From: Alphaproteobacteria bacterium
GTDB taxonomy: Bacteria; Pseudomonadota; Alphaproteobacteria; DSM-16000; Inquilinaceae
Length of the DNA stretch: 64,000 bases
Assembly (NCBI GenBank): GCA_028281925.1
Contig: JANQIX010000104.1
Coordinates: forward strand, 124,001 to 188,000
Reading direction: 5' to 3'
Shown: positions 39,737-48,598 of the stretch, in pieces
How positions within the stretch are numbered: the first letter of the stretch is position 1
How the letters are laid out: every line of letters begins with the position of its first letter
Translations under genes and position numbers: made by a program
Notes under the pieces: model-generated
Seen by the model: the letters and a program-made list of their open reading frames with translations, nothing else
Told to the model about the DNA's origin: nothing
The model's database searches: none

Positions 39737-41479
39737 ATGCGCGGTCTGAGAGCTTTTCGCACACATCGCCAGTCAGCGCTGGTGCTCGCCGGCGGCTTGG
39801 CGGTGATTGTCCTTGCAGCGGTCGCCCTGATTGTCCAGATCGGCGACCTGCAGCCGCGGGAGAATGCGCGACGGCTCGACCTTTCCAACCAGCTCGACCA
39901 GGTGGTGACGGCCCATGTGAGCGGCAGCCTGCTGGGTGTGTCCGGCATCCTCGATCAGCTGAGCGAGCGGATGCTGTCCGATCCGGGCCTCTGGTTCGCC
40001 CCCCACGACTATGCCTTTGAGAGGCTTCTGGAGCGCACCGCCGAGCAGCCCGTCACGCAGGAAGTCCTTGTGGTCGATACTCAGGGACGTGTCGTTCACG
40101 GATCCCGCAACGGCGACAGGGAGTTCATCGCGGACGCGACCCTGATCCAGTCGCTTGGCGAAAGCGAGGATGTCGTTTTCTCTGAAGGCAGGTCGGGCCT
40201 GAGAGACGACATCGCGCCCTACATTGGCGTGACCCGCGCCGTCGTTCAGGATGGCGAACAGCGCGGGGCCGTCATCGTCACTCTCGATCTCGCCTATTTC
40301 GATCAGGTCTACGGCACCCTGCCGCTAACGGTGGACGGCACTGCCGTCTTCATGCTGTCGGACGACGGGTACGTTCACGCGCACTGGATGGACGGCGCGT
40401 TCAGCCGCGGCCAGATGCTGGCGCATCGGATCAACGCAATCACGGATTTCTACCAGGGGCCGCTGGCAAGCCCCGTCGACGGATCGGACCGCCTCGCCAC
40501 TGCACGCCGGATCCCCGGAACGCCGCTGTTCGCCGTCGTCTCGCTGCCGCCGCTGGGGCTGACGGAGGCTCTGGGTGCCGCCTTGGGCACGCCTGGCGTC
40601 GTCCTGACCGCTTGTGTCCTCGGCATGGCCTTCCTCCTCACCTGGACGGGGATCGCCGGCATTCGCCAGATGCAGCAAGCACGGTTCCATGCCGAGGCCG
40701 CCAACCGGGCGAAATCGGAGTTCCTGGCCCTGATGAGCCACGAGCTGCGGACGCCGTTGAATGCGATCATCGGCTTTTCCGAGATGATGGAGAACGAAGT
40801 CTACGGGCCGCTGGGCGACGCCCGGTACAAAGACTACATGGGCGACATTCGCGGCAGCGGCGAGCGCCTTCTCTCGGTGATCAACACCATCCTCGATCTG
40901 TCGAAGATCGAAGCGGGCAAGATGGAGCTTGCCAATGAGCAGGTCAGCGTTGCCGATGCCGTGGCCGGCAGTGTGCGGATGGTGTCCAAAGCGGCGCAGT
41001 CGGCAGGCATTCAGCTTCTCACGCGCGTGCCACGCGATCTTCCCTACCTGATCGGAGATGCCCGCCTGATTGAGCAGGTGATCACCAATCTCTTGACCAA
41101 TGCCATCAAGTACACCGATGCCAACGGCATCGTCAGCGTCGAGGCCCATACCAACCGTCAAGGCGGCCTGGTAGTCGCCGTGCGGGACACCGGGATCGGC
41201 ATGGCGCCGGACGACATCGCCGTTGCGCTATCGCCCTTCGGGCAGGTGGATCACGGGCACGACCGCCGCCGCCCCGGCACGGGCCTTGGTCTTCCGCTGA
41301 GCATGCGGATCGTGGAAAAGCACGAGGGCCGGCTGGAGATCGCCAGCGAGCGTTTCACCGGAACCACCGTCACCGTCTGCTTTCCGCCGTCACGGACGGC
41401 GCAGAGGGCGCGCCCGGGATCGGCCTCAGGGGCGCTCAAGAGGCCGCTTGCGACACAGATCACGGGCACCGCGGAGTAG
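39737..41479 (+). CDS. Membrane sensor histidine kinase (PleC/DivJ-like transmitter)
   Basis: A 580-residue kinase. Membrane helices at about 12-34 and 286-308 enclose a periplasmic sensor of about 250 residues with a Cache-like look (VLVVDTQGRVVHGS, FMLSDDGYVHAHW). HisKA has H335 in ALMSHELRTPLNAIIGFSEM, followed by VYGPLGDARYKDYMGDIRGSG and NTILDLSKIEAGKMEL, the arrangement found in PleC and DivJ. HATPase has LLTNAIKYTDANG and GTGLGLPLSMRI. There is no receiver. The family acts as kinase or phosphatase for DivK/PleD. TTAAC elements overlap its promoter region. Confidence 0.87.
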   Translation: MRGLRAFRTHRQSALVLAGGLAVIVLAAVALIVQIGDLQPRENARRLDLSNQLDQVVTAHVSGSLLGVSGILDQLSERMLSDPGLWFAPHDYAFERLLERTAEQPVTQEVLVVDTQGRVVHGSRNGDREFIADATLIQSLGESEDVVFSEGRSGLRDDIAPYIGVTRAVVQDGEQRGAVIVTLDLAYFDQVYGTLPLTVDGTAVFMLSDDGYVHAHWMDGAFSRGQMLAHRINAITDFYQGPLASPVDGSDRLATARRIPGTPLFAVVSLPPLGLTEALGAALGTPGVVLTACVLGMAFLLTWTGIAGIRQMQQARFHAEAANRAKSEFLALMSHELRTPLNAIIGFSEMMENEVYGPLGDARYKDYMGDIRGSGERLLSVINTILDLSKIEAGKMELANEQVSVADAVAGSVRMVSKAAQSAGIQLLTRVPRDLPYLIGDARLIEQVITNLLTNAIKYTDANGIVSVEAHTNRQGGLVVAVRDTGIGMAPDDIAVALSPFGQVDHGHDRRRPGTGLGLPLSMRIVEKHEGRLEIASERFTGTTVTVCFPPSRTAQRARPGSASGALKRPLATQITGTAE

Positions 41480-41519
41480 GCTCCGCAGACGGGTTCGCGG
41501 GCCCCGTGTGACGATTGCG

Positions 41520-43583
41520 TCAAATGGCCTCCTGCGAATCGCCGTTGCCAGCCGGATCACGCGGCAGCAGCCAGATGGATATGGCTTGCTGACGTCCGCG
41601 TATGGCCACAGCCGGCTTGGGGATCAAGCCGCGCAGTTCGTCGGCCGCGCCGCAAGCCCTGGCGGCTTCGACGGCAGCGTCTGAGGCGACCAATGCGGCA
41701 TCCAACTCGCGGGTCAGTGCCTCCAGCCGGCTGGCGACGTTGACCGCATCGCCGACAACCGTGAACTCTGCCGCCCGGGCGGTGCCGACGTCACCGACCA
41801 GCACCGGTCCGTAATGGACGCCGATCCCGAGTACCAGGGGCTGCTCACCCTCATGCTGCCGAACACGGTTCCAGTCCTCGATATCCGTGATCAGCAGCCG
41901 TGCGGCCAGCATCGCCTGGCGTGGCGCCTCGACCGTCGGCGCCAGAGTGCCGAAGCACGCCATGGCCCCATCACCGAGGTATTTGTCGATGGTGCCACCG
42001 GCCGCCGCCACGGCCCGATCGATGCGCGTGTGCACCTGCTGCAGCAGCGTATGGGTGTCAGACGCCGAGAGCCTCTCGGCGATCGCCGTGAAGTCGGCGA
42101 TGTCGGCAAACAGGATCGCGGCCTGCCGTGTCTGTGGCCCTTGCTCTAGACCTTTGCCGCCGGACAGGCGCGCCGCCACCTGCGGATCGAAGTAGTGGGA
42201 AAGCCTGCGGGCGCTCCGATCGGCGGCGCGCCGGCGGCGACGCTCGTGGATTAGTGCGCCTACGCTCTGAACGGCGCCTACCGAGATCACGCTCAGCACC
42301 GGCCCGACAGCCCCGATCCAGACGCCCAGCCGGGCGAATGCGAGGGCGCACACCGCACCCCACCCCGCAACCAAGAAGCCGAGCGCAAGCGCGCACGCTA
42401 TAGCCGGCGCCCGCATTGCCGCGAAGGCAAGCCCGCCCAAGACGACGATCGCGCCCAGTTCGACGGTCGCCAACCAGGCGGGCCGCGAAAGCGTCTCACC
42501 CCGCAGCACATTCTCGACCACGGTGGCCAGGTACTCCGCCCCAGGCAGGGTTCGCGAGAAGGGGGTCGAGAAGGTATCCCCCAACCCCAGCACGCTCGCC
42601 CCGATCAGAACGACGCGCCCCGCAAACGCGCCGGGCGGCACCGTTCCGTCGAGCACATCGGCCAATCGGTATGTCTCGAACGTCCCCTCGGGGCCGTAAT
42701 AGTTGACCGTCAAACCCATGACCGGATCGACGCGAAGGGTGCGATCGCCAAGCGAGATCGTCTCACCCATCGTCACTACGACGGCCTGCCGGGGAATGCC
42801 CAGATGCAGCCGCGCGGCCTCAAGCGGCAGGGACGGAAAGTAGAGCCCGTCGAACGGCACGACAGAAAGGTCCCGGCGCAACGAACCATCGGCATCAAGC
42901 AGAACCGAGACATGGCCCAGCGTCGCTGCCGCGGCTGCCAGGCGTTCCGCCGGCACAATCAGCCCCGCCGGGACCGGCAAGTCGACGCTGCGGCCCGGCG
43001 CCGTCCGGACGATCCCGAAGGCCTGCCCGGCGATGACATCGGGCAGGCCGGCAACATTCGCGCGATCCGAACTGAAGACAAACGCGTAAGGCACGATGAC
43101 GCGGCCCGACCGCTCCATCGCGTCCGCCAGACGGCCGTTCCGGTCATCCTGCAAAAGATAGCGGTCGATCGTAGCGGTATCCGGCGATCGGCCTGCCGTG
43201 GAGTCCCGAACTTGGCGGCCGGGCTCGGAAAACAAGAGATCGAAGGCAATCACGGAAGCATCGGCGTCAATCAGCCGGTCAACCAGATCCCCCAGCAACT
43301 GTCTTGGGATGGGCCATCCGCCAAAGGCATCGACCGTGGTTTCGTCGATCATGACGAGCGCAATCGCCTCTGTCGGCGCAACTGGCCCCCGCAGGTGGTA
43401 CCAGAGATCAAGGGCCGCAAGCTCTGCGCGCCGCCACCACGTGGTATCGGACGCCACGACCCAGAGCACCGCGACCGTCACCAACGCAGCGAGGCTTGCT
43501 ATCCGCTGCAGGGTCGCCGACACCCTGCCGGCATCAGCGGCGCCGGCGTCTCGCCTAATCGATCCGCGTGCGCGCCAAAGCAT
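41520..43583 (-). CDS. CHASE2-domain adenylate/guanylate cyclase
   Basis: A 687-residue class III cyclase. One N-terminal membrane helix (about 27-45) is followed by an extracytoplasmic CHASE2 sensor (about 55-350), three further membrane helices (about 360-440) and the cyclase domain: ILFADIADFTAIAERL with the first metal aspartate, TIDKYLGDGAMACFG with the second, and FTVVGDAVNVASRLE. Both metal-binding Asp residues are present, so it should be active; substrate choice is not certain, though adenylate cyclase is commonest. It overlaps the FecR gene by 29 bases, a frequent pairing. Confidence 0.88.
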   Translation of the reverse strand: MLWRARGSIRRDAGAADAGRVSATLQRIASLAALVTVAVLWVVASDTTWWRRAELAALDLWYHLRGPVAPTEAIALVMIDETTVDAFGGWPIPRQLLGDLVDRLIDADASVIAFDLLFSEPGRQVRDSTAGRSPDTATIDRYLLQDDRNGRLADAMERSGRVIVPYAFVFSSDRANVAGLPDVIAGQAFGIVRTAPGRSVDLPVPAGLIVPAERLAAAAATLGHVSVLLDADGSLRRDLSVVPFDGLYFPSLPLEAARLHLGIPRQAVVVTMGETISLGDRTLRVDPVMGLTVNYYGPEGTFETYRLADVLDGTVPPGAFAGRVVLIGASVLGLGDTFSTPFSRTLPGAEYLATVVENVLRGETLSRPAWLATVELGAIVVLGGLAFAAMRAPAIACALALGFLVAGWGAVCALAFARLGVWIGAVGPVLSVISVGAVQSVGALIHERRRRRAADRSARRLSHYFDPQVAARLSGGKGLEQGPQTRQAAILFADIADFTAIAERLSASDTHTLLQQVHTRIDRAVAAAGGTIDKYLGDGAMACFGTLAPTVEAPRQAMLAARLLITDIEDWNRVRQHEGEQPLVLGIGVHYGPVLVGDVGTARAAEFTVVGDAVNVASRLEALTRELDAALVASDAAVEAARACGAADELRGLIPKPAVAIRGRQQAISIWLLPRDPAGNGDSQEAI

Positions 43584-44187
43584 CGGCCACCCGCGTTGCC
43601 CCCCATTGACTGGGTTCCGGCAACGGCCCGCCGCCCTCTACGTCCACCCCGTCACCGGCGAGCAGCACCGCCTGTGCGCCGCCGGCCCGCACGTCCACCT
43701 CGCCCTCTACGGACAACACCGACATCCGGTTTTCGACGACTTCCACCACCAGTTCGGTGGACCGGACCGAGGCCACCGCCAACCGCCCTTCGACAGAGAA
43801 TCCGCCGCCCATGCCGGAGGGGGAGACCAGGGCCCGCAGGATGCCGGAGAGCATGGACAAGGTCCCGTTCGATCGGCCGCCGATGTCGTCCGCGGCAAAC
43901 GCGGCGACCGCCACGTCGGTTCCGGGGCCCAGCACGACCAGCGTCCCGTCGGAAAGCGTGACCTCCACCCGCGATGCGGCATGGGTCACAACGCGATCCG
44001 CGACCTGGACCTCGACGCCCACTGCCAAGCCCGACGCCTCACCGCCGCGGACAAGCACCGCCGTCCCGCGCAGCCTGGTCACGCGGCCCGCGGGATCCGC
44101 CGGCTGGGCCCCTACGGTGTGCATTGCCCCAGCAGAGGCAAGGGCGATGGCCGTCATGCCTGCCAAGACCTGTCGGCGCACTGCCAT
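43555..44187 (-). CDS. Secreted FecR-domain protein
   Basis: A 210-residue exported protein with an N-terminal signal (MAVRRQVLAGMTAIALASAG) and a FecR domain: GTAVLVRGGEASGLAVGVEV, then SRVEVTLSDGTLVVLGPGTDV and a GILRALV segment. The ATG at 44187 follows TGGGGAG; an upstream ATG at 44208 is in frame. FecR domains outside sigma systems often pair with CHASE2 cyclases; the cyclase gene overlaps its end. It probably acts in the periplasm as a partner of the CHASE2 sensor. Confidence 0.83.
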   Translation of the reverse strand: MAVRRQVLAGMTAIALASAGAMHTVGAQPADPAGRVTRLRGTAVLVRGGEASGLAVGVEVQVADRVVTHAASRVEVTLSDGTLVVLGPGTDVAVAAFAADDIGGRSNGTLSMLSGILRALVSPSGMGGGFSVEGRLAVASVRSTELVVEVVENRMSVLSVEGEVDVRAGGAQAVLLAGDGVDVEGGGPLPEPSQWGATRVADALARTRID

Positions 44188-44259
44188 GTGACGGCTCCCC
44201 ATCTGCAACCGACAGTTAGAAAGCAGATGCAGCCTCGCTTGGCAATCGAAAGCCCCGAC

Positions 44260-45099
44260 CTACTCCGGCAGGCCCTGCAGCGCGTACATGGCACGCAGCA
44301 TGTCGCTCGGATCCGCATCGCCGAAAGCTGCCCGGAAGATCCCCCCGATATCGCCACTGCGATAGAGCGTGGCCAGCGTCCGGTCGACGAGCAACCTGAA
44401 GTCGTCATCGCCCCGGCGCATTACCAGGGCGTAGGGTTCGTAGGAAAGCCACTCGTTGGCGACGCCCAGACTGGTCGGGTCAGCAGCGGACGCCGTCAGG
44501 GCCAGCAGGATAACCCGGTCGCCGAAATAGGCATCGATCTCTCCCGCCTCGAGCGCCTGCAGTCCTTCCGGGTGGCTGGCGACCGTCACCACCTCCGCCT
44601 CGATGGCGCGCGCTTCGAGGGTCAGGCGCAGTCCCTCCTCCGTCGTCGTGGCGCCGAGCACGCCGATGGCCTTGCCGGCGACATCATCGAACTCCTCCAC
44701 CGGTGAGTCGCGGCGCACCAGCACACTTGTGCCGGTCACGAAAGTCAGCAGCGAGAAGTCGAACTCGGCCCGCCGCGATAGCGTGACCGTCGTGGCACCG
44801 CAGAGGATGTCGATCCTTCCGGTCTCCAGCGCATCGAACCGGTCTTCGGCAGTCACCGGCACGTGGTCGACAGCCAGGTCATCGACCTCCGCCGCCACGG
44901 CGTCGGCGATGCGGGCGCACAGATCCAAGGAATAGCCCGCAGGTTCCCCGGCGTCCGTCTGGAAGGAGAACGGCGAGGCATCGGTGCGATAGCCGATGGC
45001 CAGCGTTCCGGTTTCGGCGATTGCCTCCAGCGACTGGGCGGTCGCCTGGCTGACAAGCGAACTGAGACTCGTAACGAGCACGACGAACCTGATCCACAT
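44260..45099 (-). CDS. Amino-acid-type periplasmic solute-binding protein (SBP_bac_3)
   Basis: A 279-residue binding protein with a signal peptide (MWIRFVVLVTSLSSLVSQATAQS) and the family-3 fold: GTLAIGYRTDASPFSF, GYSLDLCARIADAV, GRIDILCGATTVTLSRR and AGEIDAYFGDR. These blocks fit polar amino-acid ABC transporters of the glutamate/aspartate group. The ATG at 45099 follows AAGGGGAG. No matching permease or ATPase is adjacent; the LivH-like permease upstream belongs to a different class. It may supply a distant transporter or be a sensor. Confidence 0.85.
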   Translation of the reverse strand: MWIRFVVLVTSLSSLVSQATAQSLEAIAETGTLAIGYRTDASPFSFQTDAGEPAGYSLDLCARIADAVAAEVDDLAVDHVPVTAEDRFDALETGRIDILCGATTVTLSRRAEFDFSLLTFVTGTSVLVRRDSPVEEFDDVAGKAIGVLGATTTEEGLRLTLEARAIEAEVVTVASHPEGLQALEAGEIDAYFGDRVILLALTASAADPTSLGVANEWLSYEPYALVMRRGDDDFRLLVDRTLATLYRSGDIGGIFRAAFGDADPSDMLRAMYALQGLPE

Positions 45100-45211
45100 C
45101 GGTTGCGCTCCCCTTTTTGGGCCTGAGTGCCGCGCCCGCATCTTGACCGCCCTGGCCGGTCCTGGCCACTGCATCATATTGGCCCGCATGGACCGCCTGC
45201 CCGGGCGCCGC

Positions 45212-46507
45212 CTATCGATTGGGCCGTCCCCCCATCAGACCTTGGGGCCGGAAGATCAGCACACCGACCAGGATCGCGAAGACCGCGACGTCGCGATAGG
45301 CGATCGAGAGGTAGCCGGACCAGAAGGTTTCGATCAGCCCGATCATCAGTCCGCCGAGCATGGCTCCGCCGACCGAGCCGATGCCCCCGAGCACCGCGGC
45401 CGTCAGCGCCTTGAACCCCAGCACCACGCCCATGTGGAAATTGGCCACGCCGTAGTGCTGGGCGACGATGAAGCCGGCGACACCGGCCGCAGCGGCGCCG
45501 ATGACGAAGGTGGCCGCGACGGTACGCCTGACGTTCACACCCAAGAGCGCCGCCATGCGGCTGTCGTCCGCGCAGGCCCGCTGCATGCGCCCGAACGGTG
45601 TGGCACGCAGCAGCAATACCAGTGCGCCGTAGGTCAAGCCGGTCAGCACCAGGATCAGGCCCTGTGACAGGGTGACCGTCACGGGAAATGCCGTGTTCCC
45701 GGCCAGCGTGATCACGTCGGGAAAGGGTGGCCTTAGCCAATAGTTGCCGGCCCCGTGCAATAGGCGTGTGCCCTCGCGCAGGAACAGCGACAGACCGATG
45801 GCGGCTATGAGCGGCGCCTGCGTCACCGAGGCATGCAAGGGCCGGAAGACCGCGCGGTGGGTCATCCAGCCGTAGCCGGCGGTCGTCACCATGGCGATGG
45901 ACAGGATGGCAAACAGCCCGAGCGCCAGCCCGCCGGCGCCCGCAGCGACGAAGATCTTCGTCCAGATCATCGTCACCATGGCGCCGATCATGTACATCTC
46001 GCCGAAGGCGAGGTTGATCTTGCCGATGATGCCGTAGACCAGCGTAAAGCCGACCGCGAGCAAACCGTAGACGCAGCTGACGGTGATCGCGTTGCTGAAC
46101 TGCTGCAGCAGGTAGAGCCAGGGCAGCGCCTCCGGCATCCGGGCGTCGTCGCCCGCGCGCGGCTGAAACGGCTGGCGCATTTCCAGCACGCGCCGCAGCC
46201 AGAACAGCTGCATCTCGCTCAGACGCCCGTCCAAGGTCTCCACACGGACCAGGTCGAAGCGGCCCCGCCCGAAGCCACTGCCGGCGAATTCGCAGGTGAT
46301 CTCGGCACCGGAGGCCCTGGCAAAATCCGTCGTGCGGTAGCCCAGCCGGACGCCATGCTGTGGTCTCGGCAGGGGAGATGCGATGACGTTTTGGGCGGCC
46401 GGATCAACCACACCCAACACCTGACGGCACAGGCGCGCCTGGTCGTCGTCCAGTCCGCATGCCGCCAGGGGCAAGGCAAGGACAAGGACGAACAGCGCGG
46501 CCTTCAT
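45212..46507 (-). CDS. LivH-like branched-chain amino acid permease with lipoprotein-like N-terminal extension
   Basis: A 431-residue protein. Residues about 1-17 (MKAALFVLVLALPLAAC) form a lipoprotein-type signal with lipobox LAAC. About 120 residues of hydrophilic sequence follow (LCRQVLGVVDPA, then ITCEFAGSGFGRGRFDLVRVETLDGR). From about residue 135 there is a complete LivH permease (FSNAITVSCVYGLLAVGFTLVYGIIGKINLAFGEM, AVLGGIGSVGGAMLGG). The ATG at 46507 starts the signal; no evidence supports the longer frame. LivM, LivG and LivF are absent nearby. It follows the secreted unknown by 31 bases. Confidence 0.82.
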   Translation of the reverse strand: MKAALFVLVLALPLAACGLDDDQARLCRQVLGVVDPAAQNVIASPLPRPQHGVRLGYRTTDFARASGAEITCEFAGSGFGRGRFDLVRVETLDGRLSEMQLFWLRRVLEMRQPFQPRAGDDARMPEALPWLYLLQQFSNAITVSCVYGLLAVGFTLVYGIIGKINLAFGEMYMIGAMVTMIWTKIFVAAGAGGLALGLFAILSIAMVTTAGYGWMTHRAVFRPLHASVTQAPLIAAIGLSLFLREGTRLLHGAGNYWLRPPFPDVITLAGNTAFPVTVTLSQGLILVLTGLTYGALVLLLRATPFGRMQRACADDSRMAALLGVNVRRTVAATFVIGAAAAGVAGFIVAQHYGVANFHMGVVLGFKALTAAVLGGIGSVGGAMLGGLMIGLIETFWSGYLSIAYRDVAVFAILVGVLIFRPQGLMGGRPNR

Positions 46508-46538
46508 CGGCCACGCCCGCCGCCACGCCGGCGGCACC

Positions 46539-47474
46539 TTAGAACGTGGCGACCTGGCTGGATCCGAAATAGAGGCGGAAGCCGTCGGCGCCGGCCGGCA
46601 CGGCGAAATAGAGCGTTTCCTCGCGTGGCGGCTCCTCCGGGTCCAGCCGATAGGCATTCGTCGTGTTGCGTATCAGCGACCGACCGAGATACTGCCCCAG
46701 CTGCGGCGCGATCTGGCCGTCGCCATAGACGAGTTGCAGGCTCGCCGTGCGCCAGATGAACTGGCGCGGATCCCTCAGGTCGTTGCCGGCTATCGGATCG
46801 ACCGCCAGCGTAACCTCAAGAATCGCGCCGTCTGCATAGCGTATGACGGACGCGATCTCCTGGTCGCCGACGCGGTCGACTGAGGGGATGGCATCGATGC
46901 GCTCAGCGCTCCGCACCGTGACCGAGACGATGTCACCGGGCGCCGGATGGGGCCCAACTGGTGGCATCGGGACGCGGGCCATGGCCAGCCCGCCGAAGTC
47001 GAGCGTGAATGCCTCAGCCCCTTCCGGCACCGCAAAAACGGCATTGAAAAAGACGGGCGGGTCGCGCTCCGGCCAGACACCGGGGCGGGTCGCGGCAAGA
47101 TGCGGCGTTCGCACCTCGAAGAAGCCGTAGAGGTCGTATGTGCCGATGATCGGCAGTGGCTCGTCCGTGCCGGCAACCTGCAGGACGACATCGCGATGGC
47201 TGACGCGGACGGTTTCCACCTCTTCCGTCCACGGTGGCGAGAAGGTGGCCCTGACCCAAACGAAGACTTGCCCCTCCCGCGTCACCGTCTGCGGTGCGCA
47301 GCACGCCAGCAGGTGGTCGTTGTCGACCGGCACGCTGCGGAAAGCCTGCACGGTAAGCCGCTCGACCGTGAGTGAATCGGGCGTCACCTCGTCGGGGCCG
47401 TTCTGGGCGATGGCCGTCGCGGGCACCGCCAGCACCCACAATCCGGCGATGATCCGGCCAAGACGTCCCTTCAT
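46539..47474 (-). CDS. Secreted protein of unknown function
   Basis: A 311-residue protein that I do not recognise. It begins with a signal peptide (MKGRLGRIIAGLWVLAVPAT, cleavage after AIA) and is otherwise beta-rich, with CC at about residue 58, no membrane helix and no known catalytic motif. Two similar pieces, FFNAVFAVPEGAEAFTLDFG and LYFAVPAGADGFRLYFG, are about 150 residues apart and suggest an internal duplication. The ATG at 47474 follows GAGGGAAAC. It is 31 bases upstream of the LivH-like gene and probably cotranscribed. Confidence 0.72.
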   Translation of the reverse strand: MKGRLGRIIAGLWVLAVPATAIAQNGPDEVTPDSLTVERLTVQAFRSVPVDNDHLLACCAPQTVTREGQVFVWVRATFSPPWTEEVETVRVSHRDVVLQVAGTDEPLPIIGTYDLYGFFEVRTPHLAATRPGVWPERDPPVFFNAVFAVPEGAEAFTLDFGGLAMARVPMPPVGPHPAPGDIVSVTVRSAERIDAIPSVDRVGDQEIASVIRYADGAILEVTLAVDPIAGNDLRDPRQFIWRTASLQLVYGDGQIAPQLGQYLGRSLIRNTTNAYRLDPEEPPREETLYFAVPAGADGFRLYFGSSQVATF

Positions 47475-47628
47475 TCGGTTTCCCTCAGGCGGGCGTATCG
47501 CTGCATGCCAGCAGCTTTGCCCCGCCGGGCACGCAGCCGTCAACGCTTCCCGCGCATAGCCGCCCTGCCGTTTCGGCCCCTTCCCTTTCGCCGCCAAACA
47601 TGCATGTCATATTCAGTGTCGGGAACGA

Positions 47629-48546
47629 ATGTCTCAAAGGAATGCGGCGGTGAGCCAGGAAAACACCGGGCAGGTGATCAATCTGAAGACAGGCCTTGCG
47701 GAAATGCTGAAGGGCGGCGTGATCATGGACGTGGTCACGGCCGAGCATGCCAGGGTCGCAGAAGACGCGGGTGCGGTCGCCGTCATGGCGCTGGAACGCG
47801 TACCGGCCGATATCCGCAAGAGCGGCGGTGTGGCGCGCATGTCCGCGCCCGAGCTGATCCAGGAGATCATGGAGACCGTCAGCATCCCGGTGATGGCCAA
47901 ATGCCGCATCGGCCATTTCGCCGAGGCGCAAGTGCTGGAGGCCATGGGCGTCGACTATATCGACGAAAGCGAAGTGCTGACCCCGGCGGATGAGGAATTC
48001 CACGTCAACAAGCACGCCTTTCGCGTCCCCTTTGTTTGCGGCGCGACCTGCCTGGCCGAGGCGCTGCGCCGCATCGGCGAGGGTGCAGCCCTGATCCGCA
48101 GCAAGGGCGAGGCCGGCACCGGCAATATCGTTGAGGCCGTGCGCCATCTGCGTCGCATCCGCCAGCAGATCCGCAGGGTCATCAGCCTGGAAGATGAAGA
48201 GCTGATGACCGAAGCGAAGACCATGGGCGCGCCGCATGCGCTGCTGGCCCTGGTCAAGCAGACGGGCGGTCTGCCCGTGCCTAATTTCGCAGCCGGCGGC
48301 GTTGCCACACCGGCCGATGCGGCGCTGTGCATGCAGTTGGGCGCGGAAAGCGTGTTCGTCGGTTCCGGCATCTTCAAGTCTGAGAGCCCGCCGACCTATG
48401 CCAAGGCGATCGTCAAGGCCGTCGCGCATTGGGACGACCCCAGGATGGTGCTGGAGGCCTCCAAGGGCCTGACCGGCGCGCCGATGCCGGGCCTGGACGT
48501 CCACGGCATCGAAGAGGACATGCGGATGGCCGGCCGCGGCTGGTGA
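47629..48546 (+). CDS. pdxS: Pyridoxal 5'-phosphate synthase, PdxS subunit
   Basis: A 305-residue PdxS (YaaD/SNZ family), the barrel subunit of the DXP-independent PLP synthase. It combines ribose 5-phosphate, glyceraldehyde 3-phosphate and ammonia. Motifs: GGVIMDVV with D34, the catalytic lysines K91 (MAKCRIGH) and K159 (IRSKGEAGTGN), and PVPNFAAGGVATPADAALCMQLG. ATG 47629 is given; GTG 47650, eight bases after AAAGGA, is equally good. The glutaminase partner pdxT follows after 52 bases. Most proteobacteria use PdxA/PdxJ instead. Confidence 0.97.
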   Translation: MSQRNAAVSQENTGQVINLKTGLAEMLKGGVIMDVVTAEHARVAEDAGAVAVMALERVPADIRKSGGVARMSAPELIQEIMETVSIPVMAKCRIGHFAEAQVLEAMGVDYIDESEVLTPADEEFHVNKHAFRVPFVCGATCLAEALRRIGEGAALIRSKGEAGTGNIVEAVRHLRRIRQQIRRVISLEDEELMTEAKTMGAPHALLALVKQTGGLPVPNFAAGGVATPADAALCMQLGAESVFVGSGIFKSESPPTYAKAIVKAVAHWDDPRMVLEASKGLTGAPMPGLDVHGIEEDMRMAGRGW

Positions 48547-48598
48547 CGTTGGTGCGGCCGCATCGGCCGCGCCGCCCCATGCCGAAGGCTGAAGGCGC

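Noticed and set aside
22960..41000. Near-identical DNA words at several kinase genes (around the SHELRTPLNA codons)
   Set aside because: These are conserved H-box coding sequences of separate kinases, not repeats of a mobile element.
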